In this document: positions 1-7,475 of the stretch, piece after piece | Position numbering within the stretch: the stretch's first letter is position 1 | How the letters are laid out: each line of letters opens with the position of its first letter | Position numbers and translations under genes: made by a program | Origin: Butyrivibrio sp. | GTDB taxonomy: Bacteria; Bacillota; Clostridia; Lachnospirales; Lachnospiraceae | Direction of reading: 5' to 3' | DNA: 64,000 bases | Assembly: GCA_015056585.1 (NCBI GenBank) | Contig: SVFZ01000013.1 | Coordinates: forward strand, 1 to 64,000 | Notes under the pieces: generated by a model | What the model was told of the DNA's origin: nothing | What the model saw: only the letters and a program-made list of their open reading frames with translations | Database searches by the model: none

Positions 1-186
1 CTGTGCGATCTCGAATACTGCCTTGTAAGCCTCGTCAACCTTAACAACTGACTTCTGAAGATCGATAATGTGGATACCGTTTCTCTCTGTGAAGATGTAA
101 GGAGCCATTTTAGGGTTCCATCTTCTGGTCTGGTGTCCAAAATGTACACCTGCTTCAAGTAACTGTTTCATTGATACAACGCTCAT
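1..186 (-). CDS. rpsB: 30S ribosomal protein S2, N-terminal part (runs off the left edge)
   Basis: The 62 codons visible begin [20 protein letters not shown] and continue with [20 protein letters not shown], the highly conserved start of ribosomal protein S2, which docks S1 and stabilises the small subunit head. The start codon ATG at 186 follows a good ribosome binding site (AGGAGGTATTAAA in mRNA sense). The rest of the gene lies beyond position 1. It has its own promoter about 190 bases upstream, so it is separate from the flagellar operon that ends at 481. Confidence 0.97.
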   Translation of the reverse strand, partial: MSVVSMKQLLEAGVHFGHQTRRWNPKMAPYIFTERNGIHIIDLQKSVVKVDEAYKAVFEIAQ

Positions 187-368
187 TTTAATACCTCCAT
201 TTGGTTTGATCTTCCGCATATCCTCAACCCGTAATTCCACAAGGGAGCGTTATCCGCTGTGGCAGGTTCTCTTCTGATCAGTTTCACTGACACCGGAAAA
301 GAATCGGATAGGCGTGTTTATTTGTTTCGTGCTGTCATATAGGCATAATATCCCCATAAATCAACAGC
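187..368 (-). promoter_or_regulatory. rpsB 5' leader with small hairpins
   Basis: About 180 bases of untranslated leader separate the predicted promoter from rpsB. It is less AT-rich than the flanks and contains at least two perfect small stems: TCAGT/ACTGA (278-290) and AGCG/CGCT (246-258). Long structured leaders upstream of ribosomal protein genes are often autoregulatory sites for the encoded protein. That this is an S2-binding leader is inference; only the length and hairpins are seen. Confidence 0.4.
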
Positions 369-374
369 TTTTTT

Positions 375-403
375 AATATAACATATGAATTTTCTAAATT
401 CAA
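375..403 (-). promoter_or_regulatory. sigma-A promoter of rpsB
   Basis: On the minus strand TTGAAT (398-403) is followed after 17 bases by TATATT (375-380), close to the TTGACA/TATAAT consensus. It lies between the terminator of the flagellar cluster and rpsB, in the right orientation. Confidence 0.65.
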
Positions 404-449
404 GGGTATTTTTCTAATTTTATCAAAGAAAGACTATTTTAAAAAGAAA

Positions 450-482
450 AAGGACACCAGGTGTAATATCCTGAATGTCCTT
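450..482 (-). terminator. terminator at the end of the fla/che cluster
   Basis: In transcription order AAGGACA (476-482) pairs with TGTCCTT (450-456), followed by a T-rich run (TTTCTTTTT). The stem overlaps the stop codon of the preceding gene. It separates the long flagellar/chemotaxis transcript from the rpsB promoter. Confidence 0.75.
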
Positions 483-1392
483 ATTTACAGATAATATTTG
501 CTATGTCCTGGTATGTGGAGCCTGCAGGAATAGTTTTGGTTCCGGATCTGATGATACGGTCCATACGATTGTCACACAGATACTGATTGAAGCTGTACGC
601 ACTGTCAACAATTCCCTCTCTCTGAAGGATTGAAGCCACCTGGTCCGATCCAAGGCCTCCGGGAATTGTTATTGTCTTGGTAACTGAGGTCTTAGAACCA
701 AGCCCTGATGTTTTATTCTGAGTAGTCTGAGTAGTCTGCGTAGTTTGTGTGTTAACTGATTCAGATGCATCTGCAGTTTGATTAGAAGATGCATTATCTG
801 TGGCAGAATCCGTTGTCTTTGAAGTAGAAGCATTGTCTGCAGCAGATACAGTTTTCTTTGAATCAGTAGCTTTATCACTCGAAGTCTTCGAATCAGTCTT
901 AGCCGTATCTGTTTTGGAGTCATTAGCTTTAGACTTACCGGTATCGGCGTCATCTGTCTTGATTTCATCTGCAACTGCAGTATCTTCTTCAACCTTTAAA
1001 GACTCTTCTTTGCTGCTATTTTCTGCAGCTTCATTTGCCTCTTCAGCTTCCGTGCCTTCAGCTTTTTTTGTTCCTTCGACAGCCGCTTCATCCAATCCAG
1101 AATCCGATACACTGTTAGAAGCGAATTCTTCGTTGATTTCTTCAGATACTTCTTCTCCTGTTTGATCCAGTGTCTCACCGGATGCAGACGTATTCTCTTC
1201 ATTTTGATCAGCTCCGTTTGAAGGTCCGCTTAAAACACCACTGGAAGGATCTATCATTCCCAGATTCTTGGCTCTCTCAATTACCTCAGCATCTGAAATT
1301 GTAGCTTTTCTGCCTCCCAGGGCGAAGCCCATAACAATCGCAGTCAGGATAATACCTATACCCATGCCGCGAAGGTAATACTTTAGTTTCAT
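481..1392 (-). CDS. membrane-anchored protein with C-terminal MltG/YceG-like domain, no catalytic part
   Basis: This 303-residue protein has one N-terminal membrane segment (about residues 7-26), then about 200 residues of Ser/Thr/Asp/Glu/Lys-rich low-complexity linker. The C-terminal 65 residues (ITIPGGLGSDQVASILQREG onward, with a later IPAGSTYQDIANII) resemble the LysM-like subdomain found at the N-terminus of MltG/YceG endolytic transglycosylases. The catalytic MltG domain is absent, so it is probably a surface-exposed anchor that touches peptidoglycan rather than an enzyme. It is the last gene of the flagellar/chemotaxis cluster, 29 bases after the DUF6115 gene, and the terminator overlaps its stop codon. 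Function is unknown; the domain match is from pattern memory. Confidence 0.6.
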   Translation of the reverse strand: MKLKYYLRGMGIGIILTAIVMGFALGGRKATISDAEVIERAKNLGMIDPSSGVLSGPSNGADQNEENTSASGETLDQTGEEVSEEINEEFASNSVSDSGLDEAAVEGTKKAEGTEAEEANEAAENSSKEESLKVEEDTAVADEIKTDDADTGKSKANDSKTDTAKTDSKTSSDKATDSKKTVSAADNASTSKTTDSATDNASSNQTADASESVNTQTTQTTQTTQNKTSGLGSKTSVTKTITIPGGLGSDQVASILQREGIVDSAYSFNQYLCDNRMDRIIRSGTKTIPAGSTYQDIANIICK

Positions 1393-1421
1393 CTTATTGT
1401 ATATTTCCTTAATTTATTTAA

Positions 1422-2474
1422 TTATTTGACTTTACGATGTTTGTTGGAAAGATCGATCACAAGCTTTACTTCACCTATACCAAGACCAAGTTCTCTTGCA
1501 ATAACCATATTGGATTTTCCGGCCTTATGCATTTCAATTATCTGTCTGTTTTGTGAAATCGGATCATTTGCAGTCAGCTCTTTCATGTTCTTATCGGGAT
1601 TGGCCAATCTGCTTTCAGACCTTTTTGCCTCAGTCAGCTGAACCACTTTACCTGAGCCTGAAGATGCAGCCGATTCAAGCTTGTTTCCGATAACATGCAA
1701 ATTCGCAGCCTGATCCGATGAAATAACCTGAGCAGGAATCTCATGAAGATGTAAAAGATTTTCCTCAGATACATATCCGCTCTCATTTGAAGCTGCATTA
1801 TCTGATACAGAACTCACATTAGGCGAAACCGTAACCTTGCTTACAGAAATATTTTCTGTTTCATTTCTGACTGTCTGACCAAGATCCTCTGTATCCGGAA
1901 TTTCTTTTTCCTTATAAGGAATGCGGATTCCGCTAAGTTTATCTTTAGCCTCATCCAACAAAATAGCCCTTACATTCTCCTGACCGGGTATAACCGGATT
2001 ACGTGCCACGCTCTCAAGGCTTGATGATGCCTCTTTAGCCTCTCTTGCAGTCACTTCCGCATCACGAACAGCCTGCCTTGCTTCATCAGTCTTTTTACTG
2101 ACTTCCGAAACAACACTGGTAAGATTCTTGTGCTTATCGTTGAGCATGTCATACATAAACATGACTTCATCATGATTCTTGTGGATATCATTAATGACAG
2201 TATCAGAATATTCACCGATTGCAGAAAGCTTCTCGTTGGAAATACGCTCCATGGCGCGTTCGGTTCTGTCAAGGGAATTATCTACGGTGTCATCCACCAT
2301 ATTTGCGATGGTTTCCTTCTGGTCTTCAACCTCACGACGAACAAGCTCACGAATCTCCCTCTCCATGAGCATTTTGTCCTCTTCATCCATCTCCTTACTG
2401 GCTGGAAGAAGGTAACCAATAATGATAGCTGCAAATCCTGCAACTATTAGAACTATTTCAGTGATGCTAATCAT
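1422..2474 (-). CDS. DUF6115 domain protein with coiled coil
   Basis: The 350-residue product has one N-terminal membrane segment (residues about 4-24), a long charged helical region predicted to form a coiled coil (about 30-165, rich in E, K, R, D), a variable Ser/Asn-rich stretch, and a C-terminal block ending in AGKSNMVIARELGLGIGEVK and a short basic tail. That last block looks like a helix-turn-helix-like motif and is the signature of DUF6115. From memory, the family occurs in clostridial flagellar operons but has no assigned role. A structural or membrane-scaffold role is a guess. Confidence 0.7.
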   Translation of the reverse strand: MISITEIVLIVAGFAAIIIGYLLPASKEMDEEDKMLMEREIRELVRREVEDQKETIANMVDDTVDNSLDRTERAMERISNEKLSAIGEYSDTVINDIHKNHDEVMFMYDMLNDKHKNLTSVVSEVSKKTDEARQAVRDAEVTAREAKEASSSLESVARNPVIPGQENVRAILLDEAKDKLSGIRIPYKEKEIPDTEDLGQTVRNETENISVSKVTVSPNVSSVSDNAASNESGYVSEENLLHLHEIPAQVISSDQAANLHVIGNKLESAASSGSGKVVQLTEAKRSESRLANPDKNMKELTANDPISQNRQIIEMHKAGKSNMVIARELGLGIGEVKLVIDLSNKHRKVK

Positions 2475-2538
2475 CTCCGCCCAAATCCCCTAAAAAACAA
2501 CAAAACACAATACCTTAAGATATTATATAATAACTAAA

Positions 2539-2931
2539 TTAAATCTTCAAATCAAACCCCGAAGAAATACCAAAGTTAACCGGTTTGCCATTTCGATCCA
2601 GCACATGAGAGGCAATTTTTTCCATCTTATCAGCAGATAGCTGCCTTTCTAAAATGGCACTTTTTTCCTCGTCGTCTCTTTTACCCGGTCTGTTTCTGCC
2701 GCCGTCTCCAAAATACTCATTGCTCCCCTTGTCCTGCGCGTCAGAATGTAGTTCCCCTTGTCCTACATCATCCTTTTGAGTAACCTGGCTGCGCTGATTA
2801 TCAACTTCCTGATTAAACTGAGTCTGGAAGTTGCGCTGATCCATAAGAGGCCTGGCTTCTTCTGCAGCTTTAAGACTTCCAACTTCGCTTGAAGCTGCTA
2901 CTACACCAAAATCAATCCTGTTTATAGACAT
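2539..2931 (-). CDS. hypothetical protein, 130 residues, flagellar operon
   Basis: A small, hydrophilic, Gln/Asp-rich protein that starts MSINRIDFGVVAASSEVGSL and ends NGKPVNFGISSGFDLKI. No membrane segment or signal peptide is visible and I recognise no domain. A strong ribosome binding site (GGAGGGG) precedes the ATG. It sits between fapA and the DUF6115 gene in the same orientation with short gaps, so it is cotranscribed with the sigD-fapA group. Function unknown. Confidence 0.6.
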   Translation of the reverse strand: MSINRIDFGVVAASSEVGSLKAAEEARPLMDQRNFQTQFNQEVDNQRSQVTQKDDVGQGELHSDAQDKGSNEYFGDGGRNRPGKRDDEEKSAILERQLSADKMEKIASHVLDRNGKPVNFGISSGFDLKI

Positions 2932-2990
2932 ATTAACCCCTCCTTCCCAAGCTCATTATTACATGACGGAGGGCATAATTCAAGCATTTA

Positions 2991-4571
2991 TCAAATAGGA
3001 GCCAGCCTCACGTCACCATCTTTTACTACAAATCGGCTGTACTGTACCGGCTTCTTTACTATCATTGATAATTCACCTATATTTACCGTAGTTCCGGGAT
3101 AGGCTGTGCCTTCAACTATAACAACTGCTTCTTTCTGCTCAGCAAGCTTTTCCATCAGCGAAGAATATTCCTCAGAGTTATTCTGAAGCTGCTCTGTAAG
3201 TGCTTTATTCATTCCGACGAGCTTTTGAACATTGGCTATCTGGTCCGGAGTAAACTTGGCTCCGGCTTTTAACATCTTACTAAAGCCTTCAATAGTGGGC
3301 TTTATAGCTTCGATATTTTTCTGAGCATCAGCCATCATCTTCTGAAGCTCTTTAAGTCTGATTTTGATCTGAGGATCTGCTCCAACTTCAATTATTGTAT
3401 TTGCCCCCATCTCAGACCCCAGCACTCTTGCATGGATCTTGTCGGAAGCGCAAACTTTACCACCTGCAATAAAGCCTCTTTTACCAACTACATTAATCTC
3501 AGTACCAGAAATTACATTTGAATGAAGGATACACTCACAGGTAATACCGCCCTTGGCAGAGAGTGTGGCATTTTCAATAAATTTAGCAATGATATTGCCA
3601 TCTGCCTTAATGTTACCGCCTGCCTTGGCACCACATTCAAGAATGACATCGCCGCCGGCTTCAAGTGATGCTCCTTCAACTATTCCTTTTACTATAATGT
3701 TTCCTCCGGCCTTAACGCTGAAATTTGATGCAATTACGCCTTTTACTTCAACACTGCCTTCATATTCAATATTACCTGTAGAAAGATCAACATTTTCTAC
3801 AACAAGAACATCAGATACCGTTACTTTACCGTCTTTAAGAGTAACATGTCCTGACTTTTCAGCTGTAAGGGTCATTTTATCTTCGGAAATAACAGTATTT
3901 TTTCCATATTTAATAAACGCAGACTTTACAGCAGCAGGCTTTATTGTTTCTCCGTATATATTTGTACCACTTTCTCCGGGAATCTCTTTATGAAGTGTGG
4001 CAAGAAGGTCTCCAGCGTTACAATTATTGATTATGTTTAAATGAAAATAGTCAACACTTCCATCTTCTCTGAGAGTTGGCTTTGGCCTTAAATTGGCATT
4101 AAAATGCAGTTCCACATAAGCATTTTGTCCCTGCTTTACAGGATTTCCCTGGGCAACGACAATTTCCGTACAATACTTTCTATGTTCAAAGAAATCATGA
4201 ATGGCTTCAGTCTGAACTCCATAGGTTATCTTTCTGTAGGCAAGGCTTCCTAAGATTTCCTGTTCAGTCATAAGTTCTCCGCCCTCTGTAGGGGGATAAA
4301 AAATAGCTGTGACAGTCATCTTATCTTTGGAAACGTCAAATCTTACACCTTCTCTTTCTGGCAAAATTTTAGCCTTAGAAAAGATAATGACATTTTCGCT
4401 ATCAGAACCGGTCACAGCTTCATTAACTTTAACTACATCGTATTCAATTTTTCTGTCATCCAGGTAATCCCTGACGATGTTCACATCAAGAGCAGTTCCA
4501 TCCTCAGTAGGTTTAAAAACCCTTATACCGGTTCCTTCATCTGTGATAACCAGTTGAAAATATCCGTTCAT
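2991..4571 (-). CDS. FapA family protein (DUF342)
   Basis: This 526-residue protein matches the FapA/DUF342 family: an N-terminal alpha/beta region, then a central repetitive beta-helix part rich in Gly (about residues 245-400, with repeats such as SLEAGGDVILECGAKAGGNI), then a coiled-coil segment (about 405-480) and a short C-terminal beta domain. FapA (flagellar assembly protein A) influences flagellation in some bacteria; polymer-forming beta-helix domains of this type are also found in cell-envelope proteins. It lies 18 bases downstream of sigD, and its start has the ribosome binding site GAGGACGTATC. The position fits a late motility gene. Mechanism is not established. Confidence 0.85.
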   Translation of the reverse strand: MNGYFQLVITDEGTGIRVFKPTEDGTALDVNIVRDYLDDRKIEYDVVKVNEAVTGSDSENVIIFSKAKILPEREGVRFDVSKDKMTVTAIFYPPTEGGELMTEQEILGSLAYRKITYGVQTEAIHDFFEHRKYCTEIVVAQGNPVKQGQNAYVELHFNANLRPKPTLREDGSVDYFHLNIINNCNAGDLLATLHKEIPGESGTNIYGETIKPAAVKSAFIKYGKNTVISEDKMTLTAEKSGHVTLKDGKVTVSDVLVVENVDLSTGNIEYEGSVEVKGVIASNFSVKAGGNIIVKGIVEGASLEAGGDVILECGAKAGGNIKADGNIIAKFIENATLSAKGGITCECILHSNVISGTEINVVGKRGFIAGGKVCASDKIHARVLGSEMGANTIIEVGADPQIKIRLKELQKMMADAQKNIEAIKPTIEGFSKMLKAGAKFTPDQIANVQKLVGMNKALTEQLQNNSEEYSSLMEKLAEQKEAVVIVEGTAYPGTTVNIGELSMIVKKPVQYSRFVVKDGDVRLAPI

Positions 4572-4589
4572 GATACGTCCTCGTATTTT

Positions 4590-5363
4590 TTATTTAGAAT
4601 TTGTAAGAATACCAAGATATGCGCCCAGTTTTTCGCGCATCTTTTGAAGAGCCTTGGTATGCAGCTGCGATACTCTTGATTCAGATACTTCAAGAACTTC
4701 GCTTATTTCCTTTAAAGTAAGCTCTTCGTAATAATACAGGAGAATTACCTTTCTTTCTTTTTCCGTCAAAAGATCCAGCGACTGAGCCAGCATCTTTTTA
4801 AGTTCTTCTTTTTCTACAGCCTCCTCAGGCTTAATGAAACCTGAGTTTCTGTTATTGGCATCTTCAGGAATATCTGCACCCTGATCCATGAACTCATTTA
4901 AAGATACTACTCCGGTGACCTTCATCTGATTTTGCCAGTTTGCATATTCATCCTCAGAAATCTGCATTTTGGCAGCTATTTCAGAATCTGTAGCCACATG
5001 ACCGCCATCTCTTTCTATTTCTCTTATGGCAGCATCAATCTTTTTTTGCCTCTGTCTGATAGTTCTCGGAATCCAGTCCATCTTTCTGATCTGGTCCAAA
5101 ATAGCACCACGAATACGAAGGCTTGCATAAGTTTCAAACTTTACATCCTTCATAAGATCGAATTTATCGATAGCATCAATAAGGCCAAAGATACCATATC
5201 CGACAAGATCATCGTACTCAACATTAAAGCCAAGATACATACTAAGTCTGCCGGCAACAAGCTTAACTAAAGGCGCATATTCAAGTATCAGCTTTTCTCT
5301 TGTATCAGCTGATTTAGTCTTATTATAATCTTCCCATAATTTACTTCTTGCCGCTTCGTCCAT
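4590..5363 (-). CDS. sigD: flagellar RNA polymerase sigma factor sigma-28 (FliA/WhiG family)
   Basis: The 257-residue product is a group 3 sigma factor. Region 2 is evident in NVEYDDLVGYGIFGLIDAID and KFETYASLRIRGAILDQIRK; region 3 follows, and region 4 ends in ERKVILLYYYEELTLKEISE then EVSESRVSQLHTKALQKMRE, the -35 recognition helix. Sigma-28 directs RNA polymerase to late flagellar and chemotaxis promoters of the type TAAA-N15-GCCGATAA. A good match to that promoter stands upstream of cheA, five genes earlier in this same operon, which implies positive autoregulation. Length is normal for the family. No anti-sigma factor flgM is visible in the window. Confidence 0.95.
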   Translation of the reverse strand: MDEAARSKLWEDYNKTKSADTREKLILEYAPLVKLVAGRLSMYLGFNVEYDDLVGYGIFGLIDAIDKFDLMKDVKFETYASLRIRGAILDQIRKMDWIPRTIRQRQKKIDAAIREIERDGGHVATDSEIAAKMQISEDEYANWQNQMKVTGVVSLNEFMDQGADIPEDANNRNSGFIKPEEAVEKEELKKMLAQSLDLLTEKERKVILLYYYEELTLKEISEVLEVSESRVSQLHTKALQKMREKLGAYLGILTNSK

Positions 5364-5390
5364 TTAGAAATCCCCACATTGTCAGTATTT

Positions 5391-5801
5391 TCAGAATTGA
5401 GTTGGAACATCCTCATCCTGAATTATTTCAGGGCCCTGCTGCGATGCATCCCTTAAAGCTTCAGCCTCCATTGCAGCTCTGGCTTCTTCTTCGCGTTTTT
5501 CAGCTTCACGCCTTTCAGCTACTGCCTTGTCATAATTAATATCTACAAACCCTGCGATCATTCTCTCTACAATTGATCCCATGACAAGAAAAATACAAAC
5601 ACAGATAACCAAAACGCGAATCCACACGCCAACCGGATAATGCTTAAAGTACGTATATACAGCAATAAATAACGTAGCAGTAAGCACTATCACAGGCGTA
5701 ACCACCTTAGCATTCCACTTCTTGATATCGTCATATACTACAGGTGTTTCTTCTTCATTCAGTTCCGTACTGTCTTTGATTTCTTCTAAATCGGTACTCA
5801 T
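5391..5801 (-). CDS. small two-TM membrane protein between cheD and sigD
   Basis: This 136-residue protein has two hydrophobic segments (about residues 32-50 and 57-75), flanked by an acidic N-terminus and a highly charged C-terminal helix rich in Ala, Arg and Glu. Its start overlaps the stop of cheD by 4 bases (ATGA), which suggests translational coupling. A small membrane protein at this place in the operon seems typical of related clostridia, but I know of no function. The C-terminal tail could be a coiled coil in the cytoplasm. Confidence 0.65.
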   Translation of the reverse strand: MSTDLEEIKDSTELNEEETPVVYDDIKKWNAKVVTPVIVLTATLFIAVYTYFKHYPVGVWIRVLVICVCIFLVMGSIVERMIAGFVDINYDKAVAERREAEKREEEARAAMEAEALRDASQQGPEIIQDEDVPTQF

Positions 5802-6283
5802 ATAATCTTTTCCGGTTTACCTACCGCTCTGATTACAAAATTTCCGTTTTCAGGATAAAAAATGACTGTTCTTCCATATGAATCGCCTGTATCCTGTGCA
5901 AGTACAGGAATGTTCATCTCCTTTAATTTCTTTAGGGTAGCCTGAACATTTCTATCACCAACCCTCATTGAAGTATTCGCAGTTTGAAAAGCAAACATCT
6001 GCGCTCCACCGGCAATCTTGGCAACAAGCCTTGATCTCGAAGCGCCTTTTGCCACAATCTGCTTGATAAGCTCTTCGATTCCGGTATCAGCAAATTTAGG
6101 GATATTGGTGTTATTCTTGATCTCCGTGGAATCCGGCAGCATAATATGCGCCAGGCCTCCAATCTTTGTCACAGGATCACGGACAGCTATTCCTACGCAT
6201 GAGCCAAGGCCCAGTGTCGTAATGCCATCGGGGCTTACACAAATATTAAGATCAGCCATACCAACCTTTATTATCTGACTCAT
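5798..6283 (-). CDS. cheD: chemoreceptor glutamine deamidase CheD
   Basis: CheD deamidates glutamines on methyl-accepting chemotaxis proteins and binds CheC, stimulating its phosphatase activity. The 161-residue product carries the catalytic triad motifs: Cys in GLGSCVGIAVRD (about residue 29), His in GLAHIMLPDS (about residue 46), and the following KIAGGAQMF region. It lies 15 bases after cheC, matching the known partnership. No cheR is present in the window, so adaptation needs a methyltransferase encoded elsewhere. Confidence 0.95.
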   Translation of the reverse strand: MSQIIKVGMADLNICVSPDGITTLGLGSCVGIAVRDPVTKIGGLAHIMLPDSTEIKNNTNIPKFADTGIEELIKQIVAKGASRSRLVAKIAGGAQMFAFQTANTSMRVGDRNVQATLKKLKEMNIPVLAQDTGDSYGRTVIFYPENGNFVIRAVGKPEKII

Positions 6284-6298
6284 ATAATGCCCCTTTGC

Positions 6299-6931
6299 TT
6301 AAAGCTCAATACCCGTTATTCCCAGTGAAGAAAGAATCTTTTTATAACCATCCACATCAGGCAACATGATAAAGTATCCACTTAGTTTTACTTCATCAAA
6401 GAACTGATTTTCAATCAAAAGTATCTTATCACCCATCATTCCAAACTGTATGGCCGGTACGGATAAAATAGCTCCGGCCATATCTATTGCAACAAAAGGA
6501 ATAGACGGAACAAGTTTAAGGTTTGTCATCATTGACAAGGAATTTAAGTAAGAACCGGTAATGATATTTCCGACTTCTTTCAGAGCCGAAAGCTCTACTT
6601 CATCAAATTCCGCATCGTCATCCTTGTGTCCGGTGCCCATCAGCTTATCTACAAGATGTCTGGCTGCAACTTTTCCCAGAAGAAACATAATGCTTCCGTC
6701 GATGTCGCCTTCAACAGCCAGATAAATACCTGCCATTATCTGCTCAGCGCCGCCCATCATGTCTCCCACATCTTTAAAATCAAGAAGTCTGACCTGAGGA
6801 ACAGACATATCAACTTTTGTTCCAATCATCTGAGCAAGAGCTGTAGTAGCATTACCTGCACCGATATTGCCCAGTTCTTTGAGAACATCAAAATACTGGT
6901 TGGACAGATCGTCCAAACTCAAATCTCCCAT
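6299..6931 (-). CDS. cheC: CheY-P phosphatase CheC
   Basis: CheC removes phosphate from CheY-P. Two copies of the family motif [DS]xxxExxN are present: FDVLKELGNIGAGNATTALA near residue 13 and LSALKEVGNIITGSYLNSL near residue 112, both followed by a conserved Pro (MSVP and LVPSIP). Length (210 residues) is normal. The start at 6931 has a strong ribosome binding site (GGAGGAATCAAT). With FliY it gives this organism two CheC-type phosphatase proteins and no CheZ. Confidence 0.95.
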   Translation of the reverse strand: MGDLSLDDLSNQYFDVLKELGNIGAGNATTALAQMIGTKVDMSVPQVRLLDFKDVGDMMGGAEQIMAGIYLAVEGDIDGSIMFLLGKVAARHLVDKLMGTGHKDDDAEFDEVELSALKEVGNIITGSYLNSLSMMTNLKLVPSIPFVAIDMAGAILSVPAIQFGMMGDKILLIENQFFDEVKLSGYFIMLPDVDGYKKILSSLGITGIEL

Positions 6932-6945
6932 ATTGATTCCTCCAA

Positions 6946-7437
6946 TTAACTAGCGCTGGCAGTTTCCTTTGCTTCCTTTTCCGAAACAACTGCTTCAAGA
7001 TCAAGAATAGAAACAAGGCCTCCGTCATAGTGACCAACTCCGCTGACAAAAGATGCATTGGCCTTCTTGTTCTTCTCATCGAAGCGCATCTTTTCAATGT
7101 TATTTGAATCAAGAGTAAGAACCTGATTAACCTGATCCACAATAATACCTACCAGATCTCCCGAATCAGTCTTTAAGATAATGATCCTGGATTTATCTGT
7201 GATCACATCCTCATCAAGTCCCATTTTCATACGAACACTCATAACCGGAACAATTTCGCCACGGATATTGATAACACCCTTAAGATAGGCATCAACCTTG
7301 GGAACTCTGGTGATCTGCTGCATTCTAACTATGTTGTCGATGAATTTGATATTTATTCCATATTGCTCATCATCAATTTTGATAATGATATACTGAATAA
7401 GTTCTCCTACATCTGAATTATCTCTAAGTTCATTCAT
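6946..7437 (-). CDS. cheW: chemotaxis adaptor protein CheW
   Basis: A 163-residue single CheW domain protein (YIIIKIDDEQYGINIKFIDN, then GVINIRGEIVPVMSVRMKMG and GIIVDQVNQVLTL) that couples chemoreceptors to the CheA kinase. It sits between cheA and cheC in the same operon. The short acidic N-terminus and Ala/Glu-rich C-terminus are variable parts. Nothing unusual. Confidence 0.95.
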   Translation of the reverse strand: MNELRDNSDVGELIQYIIIKIDDEQYGINIKFIDNIVRMQQITRVPKVDAYLKGVINIRGEIVPVMSVRMKMGLDEDVITDKSRIIILKTDSGDLVGIIVDQVNQVLTLDSNNIEKMRFDEKNKKANASFVSGVGHYDGGLVSILDLEAVVSEKEAKETASAS

Positions 7438-7475
7438 ATGCTCTTCTTCCTTTCCTAAAAGTCAAAAGACAAACA

